DNA of 64,000 nucleotides from positions 310,537 through 374,536 of the forward strand of contig JAQVXI010000001.1 of assembly GCA_028709215.1 (NCBI GenBank). Reading direction: 5' to 3'. The DNA is from Bacteroidales bacterium (GTDB lineage Bacteria > Bacteroidota > Bacteroidia > Bacteroidales > UBA1402). Below, piece by piece: positions 10,088-18,598 of this stretch (position 1 is the first letter of the stretch; every line of letters starts with the position of its first letter). The translations under genes were made by a program, and so were the position numbers. The notes under the pieces are model-generated. The model ran no database searches, had not been told where the DNA came from, and worked only from the letters and a program-made list of their open reading frames with translations.

Positions 10088-11506
10088 ATGGCTGTCAATC
10101 GACATACAAACATTCGTCTTTTATTATTTTTTCTACTGGTAGTAGGTGCGTTTGCTGTGCTCCATAAACAGCGCAGTAAATCGAAGGACATGCAATTGTC
10201 GGATTGGGATACGATTGTCGCTTCCGGACAGCTTCGTGTAGCTACCTTATACAGTTCTACTTCCTACTTTCAGTATAGAGAACGCGAGATGGGCTATGAA
10301 TACGAATTGTGTAAACAATTTGCCGATGCGCATCAATTGTCGTTGAAGGTGGTGGTAGCCCCCAACATACATGCCATGTTGGATAGCCTGAAAACCGGTG
10401 TCGTTGATTTGATTGCGTACAATGTGCCGGCCAATCGGGATCGTAAGCAATGGTTTCAGTTTTGTGGTCGGGAGTTTTTGTCCCATCTTGTTTTGGTACA
10501 ATCGGTGAAGTCGGGGCAAAAACCCCTGGATGATGTAACCGATTTGAAAGGCAAACGCGTGTATGTGATCCGAGGTACACGACAACATCAGCGATTGATG
10601 CATTTAAATGAAATGCTGGATGGTGGTATTTGCATCGAAGCGCTATCGGAGGACACCTTGACCGGTGAAGAATTAATTGATCGTGTTGCCAGAGGAGAAT
10701 ACGATTATACCGTTTCGGATCATGTTCTTGCACAAGTGAACAAGACCTTTTATCGAAATCTGGATGTCTCACTCAAACTGGGTTTTTCCCAACAATCCTT
10801 TTGGGTGGCTCGTACAGGCTCCCCAAAACTTGCAGCGGAAGTCAATCGTTGGTTTCGGGAGAATGTGCGCAGTACGCAGTACAAACAAGTAAGCAAACGT
10901 TACTTTGAACGCAGTAAGGGACCTTCTCCCTTTTTGACCAGTGGTAAGACCATACGTTCCGATGGAAGTATTTCTGACTACGATGCGCTGTTTAAGAAGT
11001 ATGGTTCAGCGATCGGCTGGGATTGGCGTTTGTTGGCTTCCCTGGCCTGGCAGGAGTCCAATTTTGATACCTTGGCCGTTTCGTGGGTTGGAGCAAAAGG
11101 ATTGATGCAATTGATGCCGAAAACAGCTGAAGCCTATGGTGTGGATCCGAATCGGCTGTCGGATCCGGAAATAAGTGTACAGGGTGCAACACGTTTGTTG
11201 AGCGATATGGAACGCAATCTAGCTTCGGTCGCCGACTCTGAACAACGGAAGAAACTCGTTCTTGCTGCATTCAACAGTGGATATGGTCATGTCTTGGATG
11301 CGCGTGCGCTGGCCCGTAAACACCGTAGGGACCCGGATCGTTGGGATGGAGACAACGTCGGGCAGATGATTCTATTCAAGAGCAAACCAGAGTATTACGA
11401 CGATCCAGTATGCAAGCACGGCTATTTGCGTGGTAGTGAAACCGCTGCGTTTGTTACCGAGGTTTGGACACGATACGAGTATTATCTTCTTCGGAATGCA
11501 CGATAG
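10088..11506 (+). CDS. MltF-like membrane-bound lytic transglycosylase (SBP_bac_3 plus SLT domain)
   Basis: 472 aa; solute-binding N-terminal part; GWDWRLLASLAWQESNFDTLAVSWVGAKGLMQLMPKTAEAYG. Confidence 0.9.
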   Translation: MAVNRHTNIRLLLFFLLVVGAFAVLHKQRSKSKDMQLSDWDTIVASGQLRVATLYSSTSYFQYREREMGYEYELCKQFADAHQLSLKVVVAPNIHAMLDSLKTGVVDLIAYNVPANRDRKQWFQFCGREFLSHLVLVQSVKSGQKPLDDVTDLKGKRVYVIRGTRQHQRLMHLNEMLDGGICIEALSEDTLTGEELIDRVARGEYDYTVSDHVLAQVNKTFYRNLDVSLKLGFSQQSFWVARTGSPKLAAEVNRWFRENVRSTQYKQVSKRYFERSKGPSPFLTSGKTIRSDGSISDYDALFKKYGSAIGWDWRLLASLAWQESNFDTLAVSWVGAKGLMQLMPKTAEAYGVDPNRLSDPEISVQGATRLLSDMERNLASVADSEQRKKLVLAAFNSGYGHVLDARALARKHRRDPDRWDGDNVGQMILFKSKPEYYDDPVCKHGYLRGSETAAFVTEVWTRYEYYLLRNAR

Positions 11507-12794
11507 CATGGATGTGACGGATTGGGTAAATCAAACGATGTAGCAATCGCTTGTTTTCTGTAACAATGCGTGCATTCCCTGTAAGGCGTCCGTCAAACCG
11601 AATGCGTTTGCCGTACTCTGTTTGCAGCGTGTCGGGTAGTATACAGCTGGCGTGCAACGCACCCATGGGATCGGGAAGGTTGCTAATCGCATCAATGGAG
11701 CATTCCAAACGGCCGTACTCCATCGCTGGATACCCATCCAATTGGATGAAAACCCGGTCTTTTAGAAGTACATGCTGTTTGCTGCTTTGGTCGAATGTTA
11801 AGTGCGCTACGTAAGAGCCGGATTGTTTGGGTAAAAGCGCAAACAAACGATCTCCTACATTCAGGTTGTGCCATTCGTTTATTGGGTAGGTTTGTATCAG
11901 TACGCCATCTTCTGGGCTGGATATCAGGTAATTCTGTTCCCATAATACGATCGCTGCAACAAAGGTTTTAATCGTAAGCCACATCGATTCACTCAGTTCG
12001 AACTGTTGTTTTCGTTTGATTTCTTGTAAGGACGTTCGCCTCGTTTCCACGTCAAGAATATCCATCTCAAGGCTCGCGATGGATCGTTGAGCCTGTTCCA
12101 CGCTTTGTTGTACGTGCGTCCACTCCTGGAGTACAGACTCGTATTGGCTCCTGGAAACAATACCCTTGTCCAGTAACTGCTTCTCACGTTGTATGTTGAC
12201 ATGTGCCAGTTGGTAGCGTTGCTTTTCATACGTTAATTCTTGTTCCAATCCCTTGAGCTTTTGTTGCAGGAACAAACGTTTCTGTTGGATGTTGAGTTGC
12301 TCCAGCTCGTAGGAATTTAAATAAGAGGCGCTGTACAGTTCTACGTGTTTGGAGCATACTTGTTGCCAATTCGATTGAAGCATTCCCAGTGAACGGTGCG
12401 CATCGGATGCGATCAATGCTTCCAATTGAAGGAGGTCGCGTTGAACATAACAGGATTCCAATGCTTGTTTTAAATACAGCACATCGTCGGGATTGGCCGA
12501 TTGATCCAGAAGAGCCAAAGGTGTTCCTTTTTGAACCGTATCTCCGGGTTGTACGTAAATGCATGCGATGGGAGCAGCGACTTTTGCCTGTATCCAAATG
12601 GGAGGAGTGGAGGTTGTCACATCCACTTCGGCAGGGACGATGTCCGGATATTGAATCCAGTAACTTACGAATAAAAGCAAGATCAGTAAAATCAGAATGC
12701 AGCTTGAACCCGATCGGCTCAAACCACGTGGTGGATTGCTGAGTATGTGTTGAATTTCCGGAGCCAGCAGTTCGATGTGCTTGTTTGTGCTCAT
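11454..12794 (-). CDS. HlyD-family membrane fusion protein of the lanthipeptide exporter
   Basis: MSTNKHIELLAPEIQHILSNPPRGLSRSGSSCILILLILLLF...; coiled coil; APIACIYVQPGDTVQKGTPLALLD; ATG overlaps the TGA of the upstream ABC gene. Confidence 0.88.
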   Translation of the reverse strand: MSTNKHIELLAPEIQHILSNPPRGLSRSGSSCILILLILLLFVSYWIQYPDIVPAEVDVTTSTPPIWIQAKVAAPIACIYVQPGDTVQKGTPLALLDQSANPDDVLYLKQALESCYVQRDLLQLEALIASDAHRSLGMLQSNWQQVCSKHVELYSASYLNSYELEQLNIQQKRLFLQQKLKGLEQELTYEKQRYQLAHVNIQREKQLLDKGIVSRSQYESVLQEWTHVQQSVEQAQRSIASLEMDILDVETRRTSLQEIKRKQQFELSESMWLTIKTFVAAIVLWEQNYLISSPEDGVLIQTYPINEWHNLNVGDRLFALLPKQSGSYVAHLTFDQSSKQHVLLKDRVFIQLDGYPAMEYGRLECSIDAISNLPDPMGALHASCILPDTLQTEYGKRIRFDGRLTGNARIVTENKRLLHRLIYPIRHIHAIVHSEEDNTRIVSKPR

Positions 12795-14980
12795 ATGTTG
12801 AGTTGATTTTTGACCAATTGATAATAGCAACCTTTGTGTGTAAGAAGTTCGTGATGCGTACCCGATTCCTCTACGCGTCCTTGCTTTAAAACGATGATTT
12901 GATCGGCTTGAACCACGGTGCTGAGACGATGAGCAACCAATAGGATGGTTTTGCCTTTGAAAAAGTGTAGGAGATTTTCCATAATGCTGCGTTCATTATT
13001 CGCATCCAGCGAATTGGTGGCTTCATCCAGAATAAGAATCTCCGGTCTTTTGTATACCGCACGGGCGATCAGTAATCGTTGTTTTTGGCCCTGACTCAAG
13101 CCAAGTCCTTCCGAGCCGACTTTTGTATTGTATCCCAAGGGGAGTTCGGAAATAAATTGATGCATATTGGCTAATTCTGCTGCGTGTTGAAGCCGTTCGG
13201 GATCAATGTGTTCCACTCCCGGTGCAATGTTGTTGGCAATGCTGTCCGAGAACATAAACCCGTCCTGTGTGACAATCCCACATTGTTGTCTCCATGATCG
13301 ATATTGCCAATCTTGAAGTTTTTGTCCATTTAATAAGATTTGTCCTTCAACGAGCGGATAATATGCCAAGAGCAATTTGATCAGGGTCGTTTTACCACTT
13401 CCACTCATTCCAACGATTGCCGTTTGTTTGCCTTTTGGAATGTGAAAATTGATGTCATGTAAAACGGTATGAGCCCCGTCGTAGGAAAAGTACACACGGT
13501 GAAACTGAATGTCTGAACGCAACGCATCGAATGCTTTTTTTCCATCCGTCGTAGACTCTTCGTCCGGTTGTTGATGGATCTCTGTCAAGCGATCCATGCT
13601 TAAACGAGCATCTTGAAGTGACCGCATGAAATGGATGAGTTGATCGATGGGGGCATTTAATTGTCCAATAATGTATTGAACGGAAAGCATCATACCAAGC
13701 GTCATTTCCCCTTGGATCACCAGACTGGCGGCCAATGCGGTAATACCGATATTCTTCGCCTGATTGATGAGGATGGCACCCGAATCCTGGTACTGTTTGA
13801 TGGCAAGGTTCTTTAATTGCAGTTGAAACAATGCAGCCTGCACACTTTCCCATTCCCAGCGTTTTTGCTTTTCGCAAGCATGCAGTTTAATTTCCTGCAT
13901 TCCGGTGACCAGTTGTACCAATTTGCTTTGATGTTCAGCGAAACGACCGAATAATTGAACGTCAATATTTTTTCTTTCTTTCATAAATAGTTGGATCCAT
14001 GCAATATAGACTAGGCTTCCTGCAAAAAATAGGGCGAAAATGGATGCATTAAACATCCACAGTACAATTCCGAATAGAACAACGTTCACCATAGAAAATA
14101 AGGTGTTCAGGCTCGAGTTGGTAAGAAAATCTTCAATCCGTTGGTGGTCGTGAACGCGCTGCAACAAATCCCCGGTCTGTTTTGAATCAAAGTAGCGCAT
14201 GGGAAGGCCCATTAATTTAATCAGGAAGTCAGACAGCAAAGCTATGTTGATCCGACTGCCAATATGGAGTAAAATCCAACCACGAATAAATTGTACGGAA
14301 CCGGAGCTGATGATAAACACCAGTTGAGCAATCAGAACCAAGTGGATAAACGAGAGGTTGTTGTTACTGATGCCTTGATCGACAATGGATTGGGTTAGAA
14401 AGGGTAAACATAGTTGAATGACGCTACCGGCGGTCAAGCCATACATCAATTGACGAACATATTTGGTATACGGTTTAAGGTATTTATAAAAATAGATGGG
14501 ATTTCGAGTTGTTTTGCCGGAGTCGGGTTGTTGATAAAAATCCGGCGTCGGTTCGAGTATCAAAACGATGCCCGCCGGCTTTCCTTCGTTCACGCTGCTG
14601 ATCCAATGTTGCTCAAACAAGGGTTCGTCTACTTCTAAGAGCCCTTTTGCCGGATCCGCGATTTGATAGGTCGTGGTCTTCTTCCTTCTTTTTATGCCAA
14701 ACACTACCACAAAGTGGTTTTGGTTCCAATGAACCAAGCAAGGCAAAGCGATTTGCTGCATATGTTGGGTATGGATGCGCGCAGCCGTAGATCGGAAACC
14801 CAGACCTTCTGCTGTTTGGCTGATGCCAAAGAGAGAGACCCCCTGCTTGCCTTGAAAGGTTTGATTCCGTATGTTTGATAAGGATTGAGTCTTACCATGG
14901 TATTGGGAAATCATACACAAGCAGGCTGGACCGCAATCCATGCTGTCGTATTGATGAATGAAGGGAAAGGAACGTGCCAT
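12791..14980 (-). CDS. lanT: Peptidase-containing ABC transporter (C39 plus TM plus NBD), LanT-like
   Basis: C39 Cys in HQYDSMDCGPACLCMISQYHG, His in HWNQNHFVVVFG; Walker A GMSGSGKTTLIKLLL; LSQGQKQRLLIARA; ILDEATNSLD. Confidence 0.94.
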   Translation of the reverse strand: MARSFPFIHQYDSMDCGPACLCMISQYHGKTQSLSNIRNQTFQGKQGVSLFGISQTAEGLGFRSTAARIHTQHMQQIALPCLVHWNQNHFVVVFGIKRRKKTTTYQIADPAKGLLEVDEPLFEQHWISSVNEGKPAGIVLILEPTPDFYQQPDSGKTTRNPIYFYKYLKPYTKYVRQLMYGLTAGSVIQLCLPFLTQSIVDQGISNNNLSFIHLVLIAQLVFIISSGSVQFIRGWILLHIGSRINIALLSDFLIKLMGLPMRYFDSKQTGDLLQRVHDHQRIEDFLTNSSLNTLFSMVNVVLFGIVLWMFNASIFALFFAGSLVYIAWIQLFMKERKNIDVQLFGRFAEHQSKLVQLVTGMQEIKLHACEKQKRWEWESVQAALFQLQLKNLAIKQYQDSGAILINQAKNIGITALAASLVIQGEMTLGMMLSVQYIIGQLNAPIDQLIHFMRSLQDARLSMDRLTEIHQQPDEESTTDGKKAFDALRSDIQFHRVYFSYDGAHTVLHDINFHIPKGKQTAIVGMSGSGKTTLIKLLLAYYPLVEGQILLNGQKLQDWQYRSWRQQCGIVTQDGFMFSDSIANNIAPGVEHIDPERLQHAAELANMHQFISELPLGYNTKVGSEGLGLSQGQKQRLLIARAVYKRPEILILDEATNSLDANNERSIMENLLHFFKGKTILLVAHRLSTVVQADQIIVLKQGRVEESGTHHELLTHKGCYYQLVKNQLNI

Positions 14981-14983
14981 GTG

Positions 14984-17803
14984 TTATACATTTAAACTTA
15001 AGATGGACGGGGTCTTGTCCGGTGCGTGCAATCGAAGGCATTGATACATAATTCCGGTCAGTCCGTTCATCAATCCGGCAGGACAGGATGTTGGATGATC
15101 CAGTTGAAAACCACGTTCAAAACCGTTGGTTAGTAAATCCCGACCGATATCCCGGGCTTGTTGCATCCAATCCGGTTGCTTCAGTCGTTCCGATGCGGAC
15201 AGGAGTAGCTCTAGATTGCCAAACGCACCAAAGCACAAATTATGCCCATGTGTGAAGCCCTTTTGTAGACAAGTCTCAAGGGATGTATCCACATCCTTTC
15301 GAAGCATTCTGTAATCAATGCCGGTTCGCAACACCTCGAGTCGTGCCAACCCGATGCCCGGGGCACCGTGTGACCAGGCGGTCGAATAGGTCGTGTTTCC
15401 GTGGGCCTGTTCTACAACGAAGTCTCTTAGATCCGGCCAGTTTTGTTCGGATGGATTGTATAAATTATTTTCGTATCGTAGAATCTTTCGAACAGCTTGT
15501 TTGTACTTCGTATTTTTGGTGTACTGGTACAATCGTGCGTAACACACCGCAAAACCGGAGGCTCCGTGAGCCATTCCAGCCAACGGCTGTTTGCTAAATC
15601 CTTTCCATTTAATGAATCGATCCGAATGTTGTGCTTTTCGTAGGAGTGTCGCACCCAGGCGATCGGCGAGATCCAAATAATACGCCTCTTTGCTGACCTC
15701 GTGCATGAGTAGAAGGGCAACAATCAATCCGGCCGTTCCTGTCACCAGTCCATGATTGATCTCGCTGTGGATTTTTTGAAGTGGATCGTAGCGAAGCAAC
15801 CAGGATTTTGCCAAACAAAGGTATGCCTCTTCGTTTTCTGCTTTATATAAATGAGCACACAGATAGATTAAGCCACCCATGCCGGAGAATAGGCCGGATT
15901 CGGATACGGCATCAAACGATTGATCCACCATACGGATCAAGTATCGCAACGCTTTATCGGCAGCACAGCGGTATCGCGCTTGCTGACTAAGAGAAGCCAA
16001 CAATCTTAGCGCAATGATGTCTCCGGGCATTCCTCCATATAAGTCGAAACCGGCAGGTATCATTGTTTTTGTTCGTCCATCCAACGTTTTCGTCTGTACC
16101 ACCATCCAACTCAATTCATGTTCCAGATCCAAGGCTTTTTTGATCAAGTGATCTCCAATGATTTCTGCCGTCTTTAGAAAAAGATTCTGCTCCAATGATT
16201 CTGGCCTTGACAGAGGCATGTCGAACTGCCTGCTTTCATTCAGTTGGATACTCGTTTCGACAATCCAGCATTGACGTTTTAAATCGTGCTCCGACAAGGC
16301 ATCGGCCAGGTCGATCGCCGTTTGAATGCCCGAGGAAGCAAAGAAGTTTCGTTGCATGCATACTTCCTCGTGCCACACATCGCACGAGTCGGCAAAGCCA
16401 TGGAAAAAGGGGATGTTGAGTCTGTTCAGGTCTTTCTTCTCGTAGGGACTAAACAACAAGACGGTGGGCTCGCTTTTGGCGATGTAATCCAACCACTGAA
16501 AAAGTCTTTGTCTGTCTTCCGGTTGTTTAAGAAAGTCCGGATGCTTGCCCTCGGTAAGAAGGTGGGCATACGTCGATGTATTGCGAAACAGGATTCGTAT
16601 TTCATCGTTTTTAAACCGTAATAGTTGCTTCTTCCAGAATGCTTTGTGGTCCATCAGGCACCGATAAGCATTGGTAAAGCCTTGAAAAAACGAGGGTAAA
16701 TAGGATGCGTCAAGGGTATGTGGAACGCCGTGAAGATGGGGTAGATTTTTTGTTGTATTCGTAGAGTAACGCATTCTTTTGGATGCGAGGTTGCCTGAGG
16801 AATCCACGATGAAACGCATGGCTGCGTGTCGTTCTTTTTGACCTCCGGAAGCGAGTAAGCCACTGGTGTCGTTTGAATCATCGAGGGTATCTGAATATTC
16901 AACTGGAAATAAGCCGGTGCTTAAGACGGAATTGTTCAAGGGATTGCTGGCCATCCTGTGTTGGTTGGGGAAGCTCGGAGAAAAAAGTGTTTCCATATCA
17001 ATAAGGACAGGATACATCCCATGAGCAATCAGATTTTCGTAATGAAAATCACTGGCTCCCAGTGCATACAGTAGGGCGGTTTGGAAACCGCTGTATTCGT
17101 AGAAACGTTCCATTTCGGATTTGTTGCCACAATCGTGCTGTTCGATGAATTCTATCCAGGCATGGGTGCCACAGGCAAGAATTTCCGGGTGTTTGAGGCG
17201 ATAGTTGCACAGTTGCTCCAACCACTGAGAGGCTTCAATGTAGTGAACGTGCAGGTTTTGACTTCGAGGTTTGTATATGAGTTTCAATCCGTTTGAGAAT
17301 CGGATATAACTGACAGAGGCTCCGTCCCGATGCAAATCGCCCAAGCCCATACGCAATTCGACGAGGGTGCCCCATGGTTTTCCATCGCAAAAACGTTCGC
17401 ATATACTCGCTTCATCTTCGTGTAAGCGCTGAATAAACAAAAGGCTTTGCAGTCGCCATTGTCTTGCAATGTCCTTGACCAGCGATTCCATCACCGGATA
17501 GGTTTCTTTAAAGTAGGTTTGTACAGATTCTTGTGTCAATAGTTGGCAGTAGGCTTTTAATTTTTCTGCAACCGTATGTTGAGGGAGTTTTTTTTCTGCC
17601 ACAACGTAATGTGCCAGCAGCGTGTTTTCGCATATATGTAAGAGGCGATCCTCTAAAAGGTTCTGTAAAAGATTCAGTACGGATTCGGTTTCTTCCTTTG
17701 AACTCAATTGAGTCAGCACGAAGGGTTCAATTGCAGTGCGTTGAGATAGGATAAAGGAACGGTATAGGTCAAGAATGCTAAAATCGGTTTGTGTGTGATT
17801 CAT
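14984..17803 (-). CDS. lanM: Type 2 lanthipeptide synthetase LanM
   Basis: 939 aa; dehydratase motifs GDLHRDG, LIYKPR, GASDFHYENLIA, LIDMET, RILFRNTSTY; LanC-like MAHGASGFAVCYARL, WSHGAPGIGLARL, LCFGAFGNLELLL. Confidence 0.93.
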   Translation of the reverse strand: MNHTQTDFSILDLYRSFILSQRTAIEPFVLTQLSSKEETESVLNLLQNLLEDRLLHICENTLLAHYVVAEKKLPQHTVAEKLKAYCQLLTQESVQTYFKETYPVMESLVKDIARQWRLQSLLFIQRLHEDEASICERFCDGKPWGTLVELRMGLGDLHRDGASVSYIRFSNGLKLIYKPRSQNLHVHYIEASQWLEQLCNYRLKHPEILACGTHAWIEFIEQHDCGNKSEMERFYEYSGFQTALLYALGASDFHYENLIAHGMYPVLIDMETLFSPSFPNQHRMASNPLNNSVLSTGLFPVEYSDTLDDSNDTSGLLASGGQKERHAAMRFIVDSSGNLASKRMRYSTNTTKNLPHLHGVPHTLDASYLPSFFQGFTNAYRCLMDHKAFWKKQLLRFKNDEIRILFRNTSTYAHLLTEGKHPDFLKQPEDRQRLFQWLDYIAKSEPTVLLFSPYEKKDLNRLNIPFFHGFADSCDVWHEEVCMQRNFFASSGIQTAIDLADALSEHDLKRQCWIVETSIQLNESRQFDMPLSRPESLEQNLFLKTAEIIGDHLIKKALDLEHELSWMVVQTKTLDGRTKTMIPAGFDLYGGMPGDIIALRLLASLSQQARYRCAADKALRYLIRMVDQSFDAVSESGLFSGMGGLIYLCAHLYKAENEEAYLCLAKSWLLRYDPLQKIHSEINHGLVTGTAGLIVALLLMHEVSKEAYYLDLADRLGATLLRKAQHSDRFIKWKGFSKQPLAGMAHGASGFAVCYARLYQYTKNTKYKQAVRKILRYENNLYNPSEQNWPDLRDFVVEQAHGNTTYSTAWSHGAPGIGLARLEVLRTGIDYRMLRKDVDTSLETCLQKGFTHGHNLCFGAFGNLELLLSASERLKQPDWMQQARDIGRDLLTNGFERGFQLDHPTSCPAGLMNGLTGIMYQCLRLHAPDKTPSILSLNV

Positions 17804-17817
17804 GATTGAGCGTATTT

Positions 17818-17844
17818 CATGCGGAGCTTCTAGAACTCCGCATG
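17818..17844 (-). promoter_or_regulatory. Hairpin A upstream of lanM
   Basis: Perfect 9-bp stem CATGCGGAG/CTCCGCATG, loop CTTCTAGAA on the plus strand; 3' end (minus strand) 14 nt before lanM ATG. Confidence 0.7.
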
Positions 17845-17849
17845 TGGAG

Positions 17850-17993
17850 TTAATAGCATTTGTCCATTTCCGGTAGTTGTTTCAGCTCCTTCAGTGGTTT
17901 TTGCGGTAAGCCGTTAAGGCATGGGAAATCCTTTTCTGTTGGCGCATATCCGCCTTGTATACGCTTGGATTCTGTTTGTTGCAGTGCTTCCAT
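17850..17993 (-). CDS. Small double-glycine-leader peptide 2 (47 aa), candidate precursor/export substrate
   Basis: Hand translation: MEALQQTESKRIQGG|YAPTEKDFPCLNGLPQKPLKELKQLPEMDKCY; between lanA and lanM; not in the ORF track. Confidence 0.68.
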   Translation of the reverse strand: MEALQQTESKRIQGGYAPTEKDFPCLNGLPQKPLKELKQLPEMDKCY

Positions 17994-18007
17994 AATGGGT
18001 GTTTTTT

Positions 18008-18031
18008 TTGCGGAGTATTGCTACTCCGCAA
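18008..18031 (-). promoter_or_regulatory. Hairpin B upstream of small peptide 2
   Basis: Perfect 10-bp stem TTGCGGAGTA/TACTCCGCAA; minus-strand loop GCAA (GNRA class); 3' end 14 nt before peptide 2 ATG. Confidence 0.7.
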
Positions 18032-18037
18032 GGTTTT

Positions 18038-18196
18038 TTAATAGAGAATTGGTTTTTTAAATTTGTATTTATCCCTTTCCTCTGCCGTAGGAATTGATTT
18101 CTCTGTATCAGGATACAGGTCGGGGTCAATACAAGTAAGAAAAAAACTTTTTCCACCCTGTATGGAATGACAATCCTTCGGATTTAAGTGTTCCAT
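18038..18196 (-). CDS. Small double-glycine-leader peptide 1 (52 aa), candidate precursor/export substrate
   Basis: Hand translation: MEHLNPKDCHSIQGG|KSFFLTCIDPDLYPDTEKSIPTAEERDKYKFKKPILY; starts 12 nt after lanA; not in the ORF track. Confidence 0.68.
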   Translation of the reverse strand: MEHLNPKDCHSIQGGKSFFLTCIDPDLYPDTEKSIPTAEERDKYKFKKPILY

Positions 18197-18208
18197 TTTC
18201 AATAGGGT

Positions 18209-18424
18209 TTAAAGAACCGTATCAAAAGCCTTCTTGACGGTTTCGTATGCCGCTTTCCAGCAAGACGTACGGGTGGTGTTGCATTCTCCACTGATGGTTT
18301 TGATGTAACCTTGACCAACGCCACCTTGCACTTCGGACATCATTTCTTTACTGATTTGGCTGTTGCCGACGATTTGACTCATTTCTGTGTTTTTCCAGTT
18401 TTCGATCATTTGGTTTTCTTTCAT
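18209..18424 (-). CDS. lanA: Class II lanthipeptide precursor (LanA)
   Basis: 71 aa; MKENQMIENWKNTEMSQIVGNSQISKEMMSEVQGG|VGQGYIKTISGECNTTRTSCWKAAYETVKKAFDTVL; GG motif, Ser/Thr/Cys-rich core, upstream of lanM. Confidence 0.88.
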   Translation of the reverse strand: MKENQMIENWKNTEMSQIVGNSQISKEMMSEVQGGVGQGYIKTISGECNTTRTSCWKAAYETVKKAFDTVL

Positions 18425-18499
18425 AATACATTTATTTTTTGTTTGAGCTACTGATTCGGGGTATCGCTCTTGTCCCGCTTCTGGCCAGAATTTGTTAAT

Positions 18500-18533
18500 G
18501 CAAAGTAAATATAAAAATATTGTTAATCCAAAA
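18500..18533 (-). promoter_or_regulatory. Putative promoter of the lan operon
   Basis: Minus strand TTTTGG, about 21 nt, then TACTTTGC, about 75 nt upstream of lanA ATG. Confidence 0.45.
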
Positions 18534-18590
18534 GTCTAACGTTAAAAGTTGGCGGATTAAATGTTAATTTATAAATCAAATAAAAGGTTC

Positions 18591-18598
18591 TATATTTG
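18591..18598 (+). promoter_or_regulatory. Bacteroidetes -7 element of the VUT-family transporter gene
   Basis: TATATTTG matches TAnnTTTG. Confidence 0.5.

Noticed and set aside
17914-18156. 80-aa minus-strand ORF MEKVFFLLVLTPTCILIQ...
   Set aside because: Overlaps small peptides 1 and 2 in another frame and runs through hairpin B; the GG-leader ORFs explain the region better
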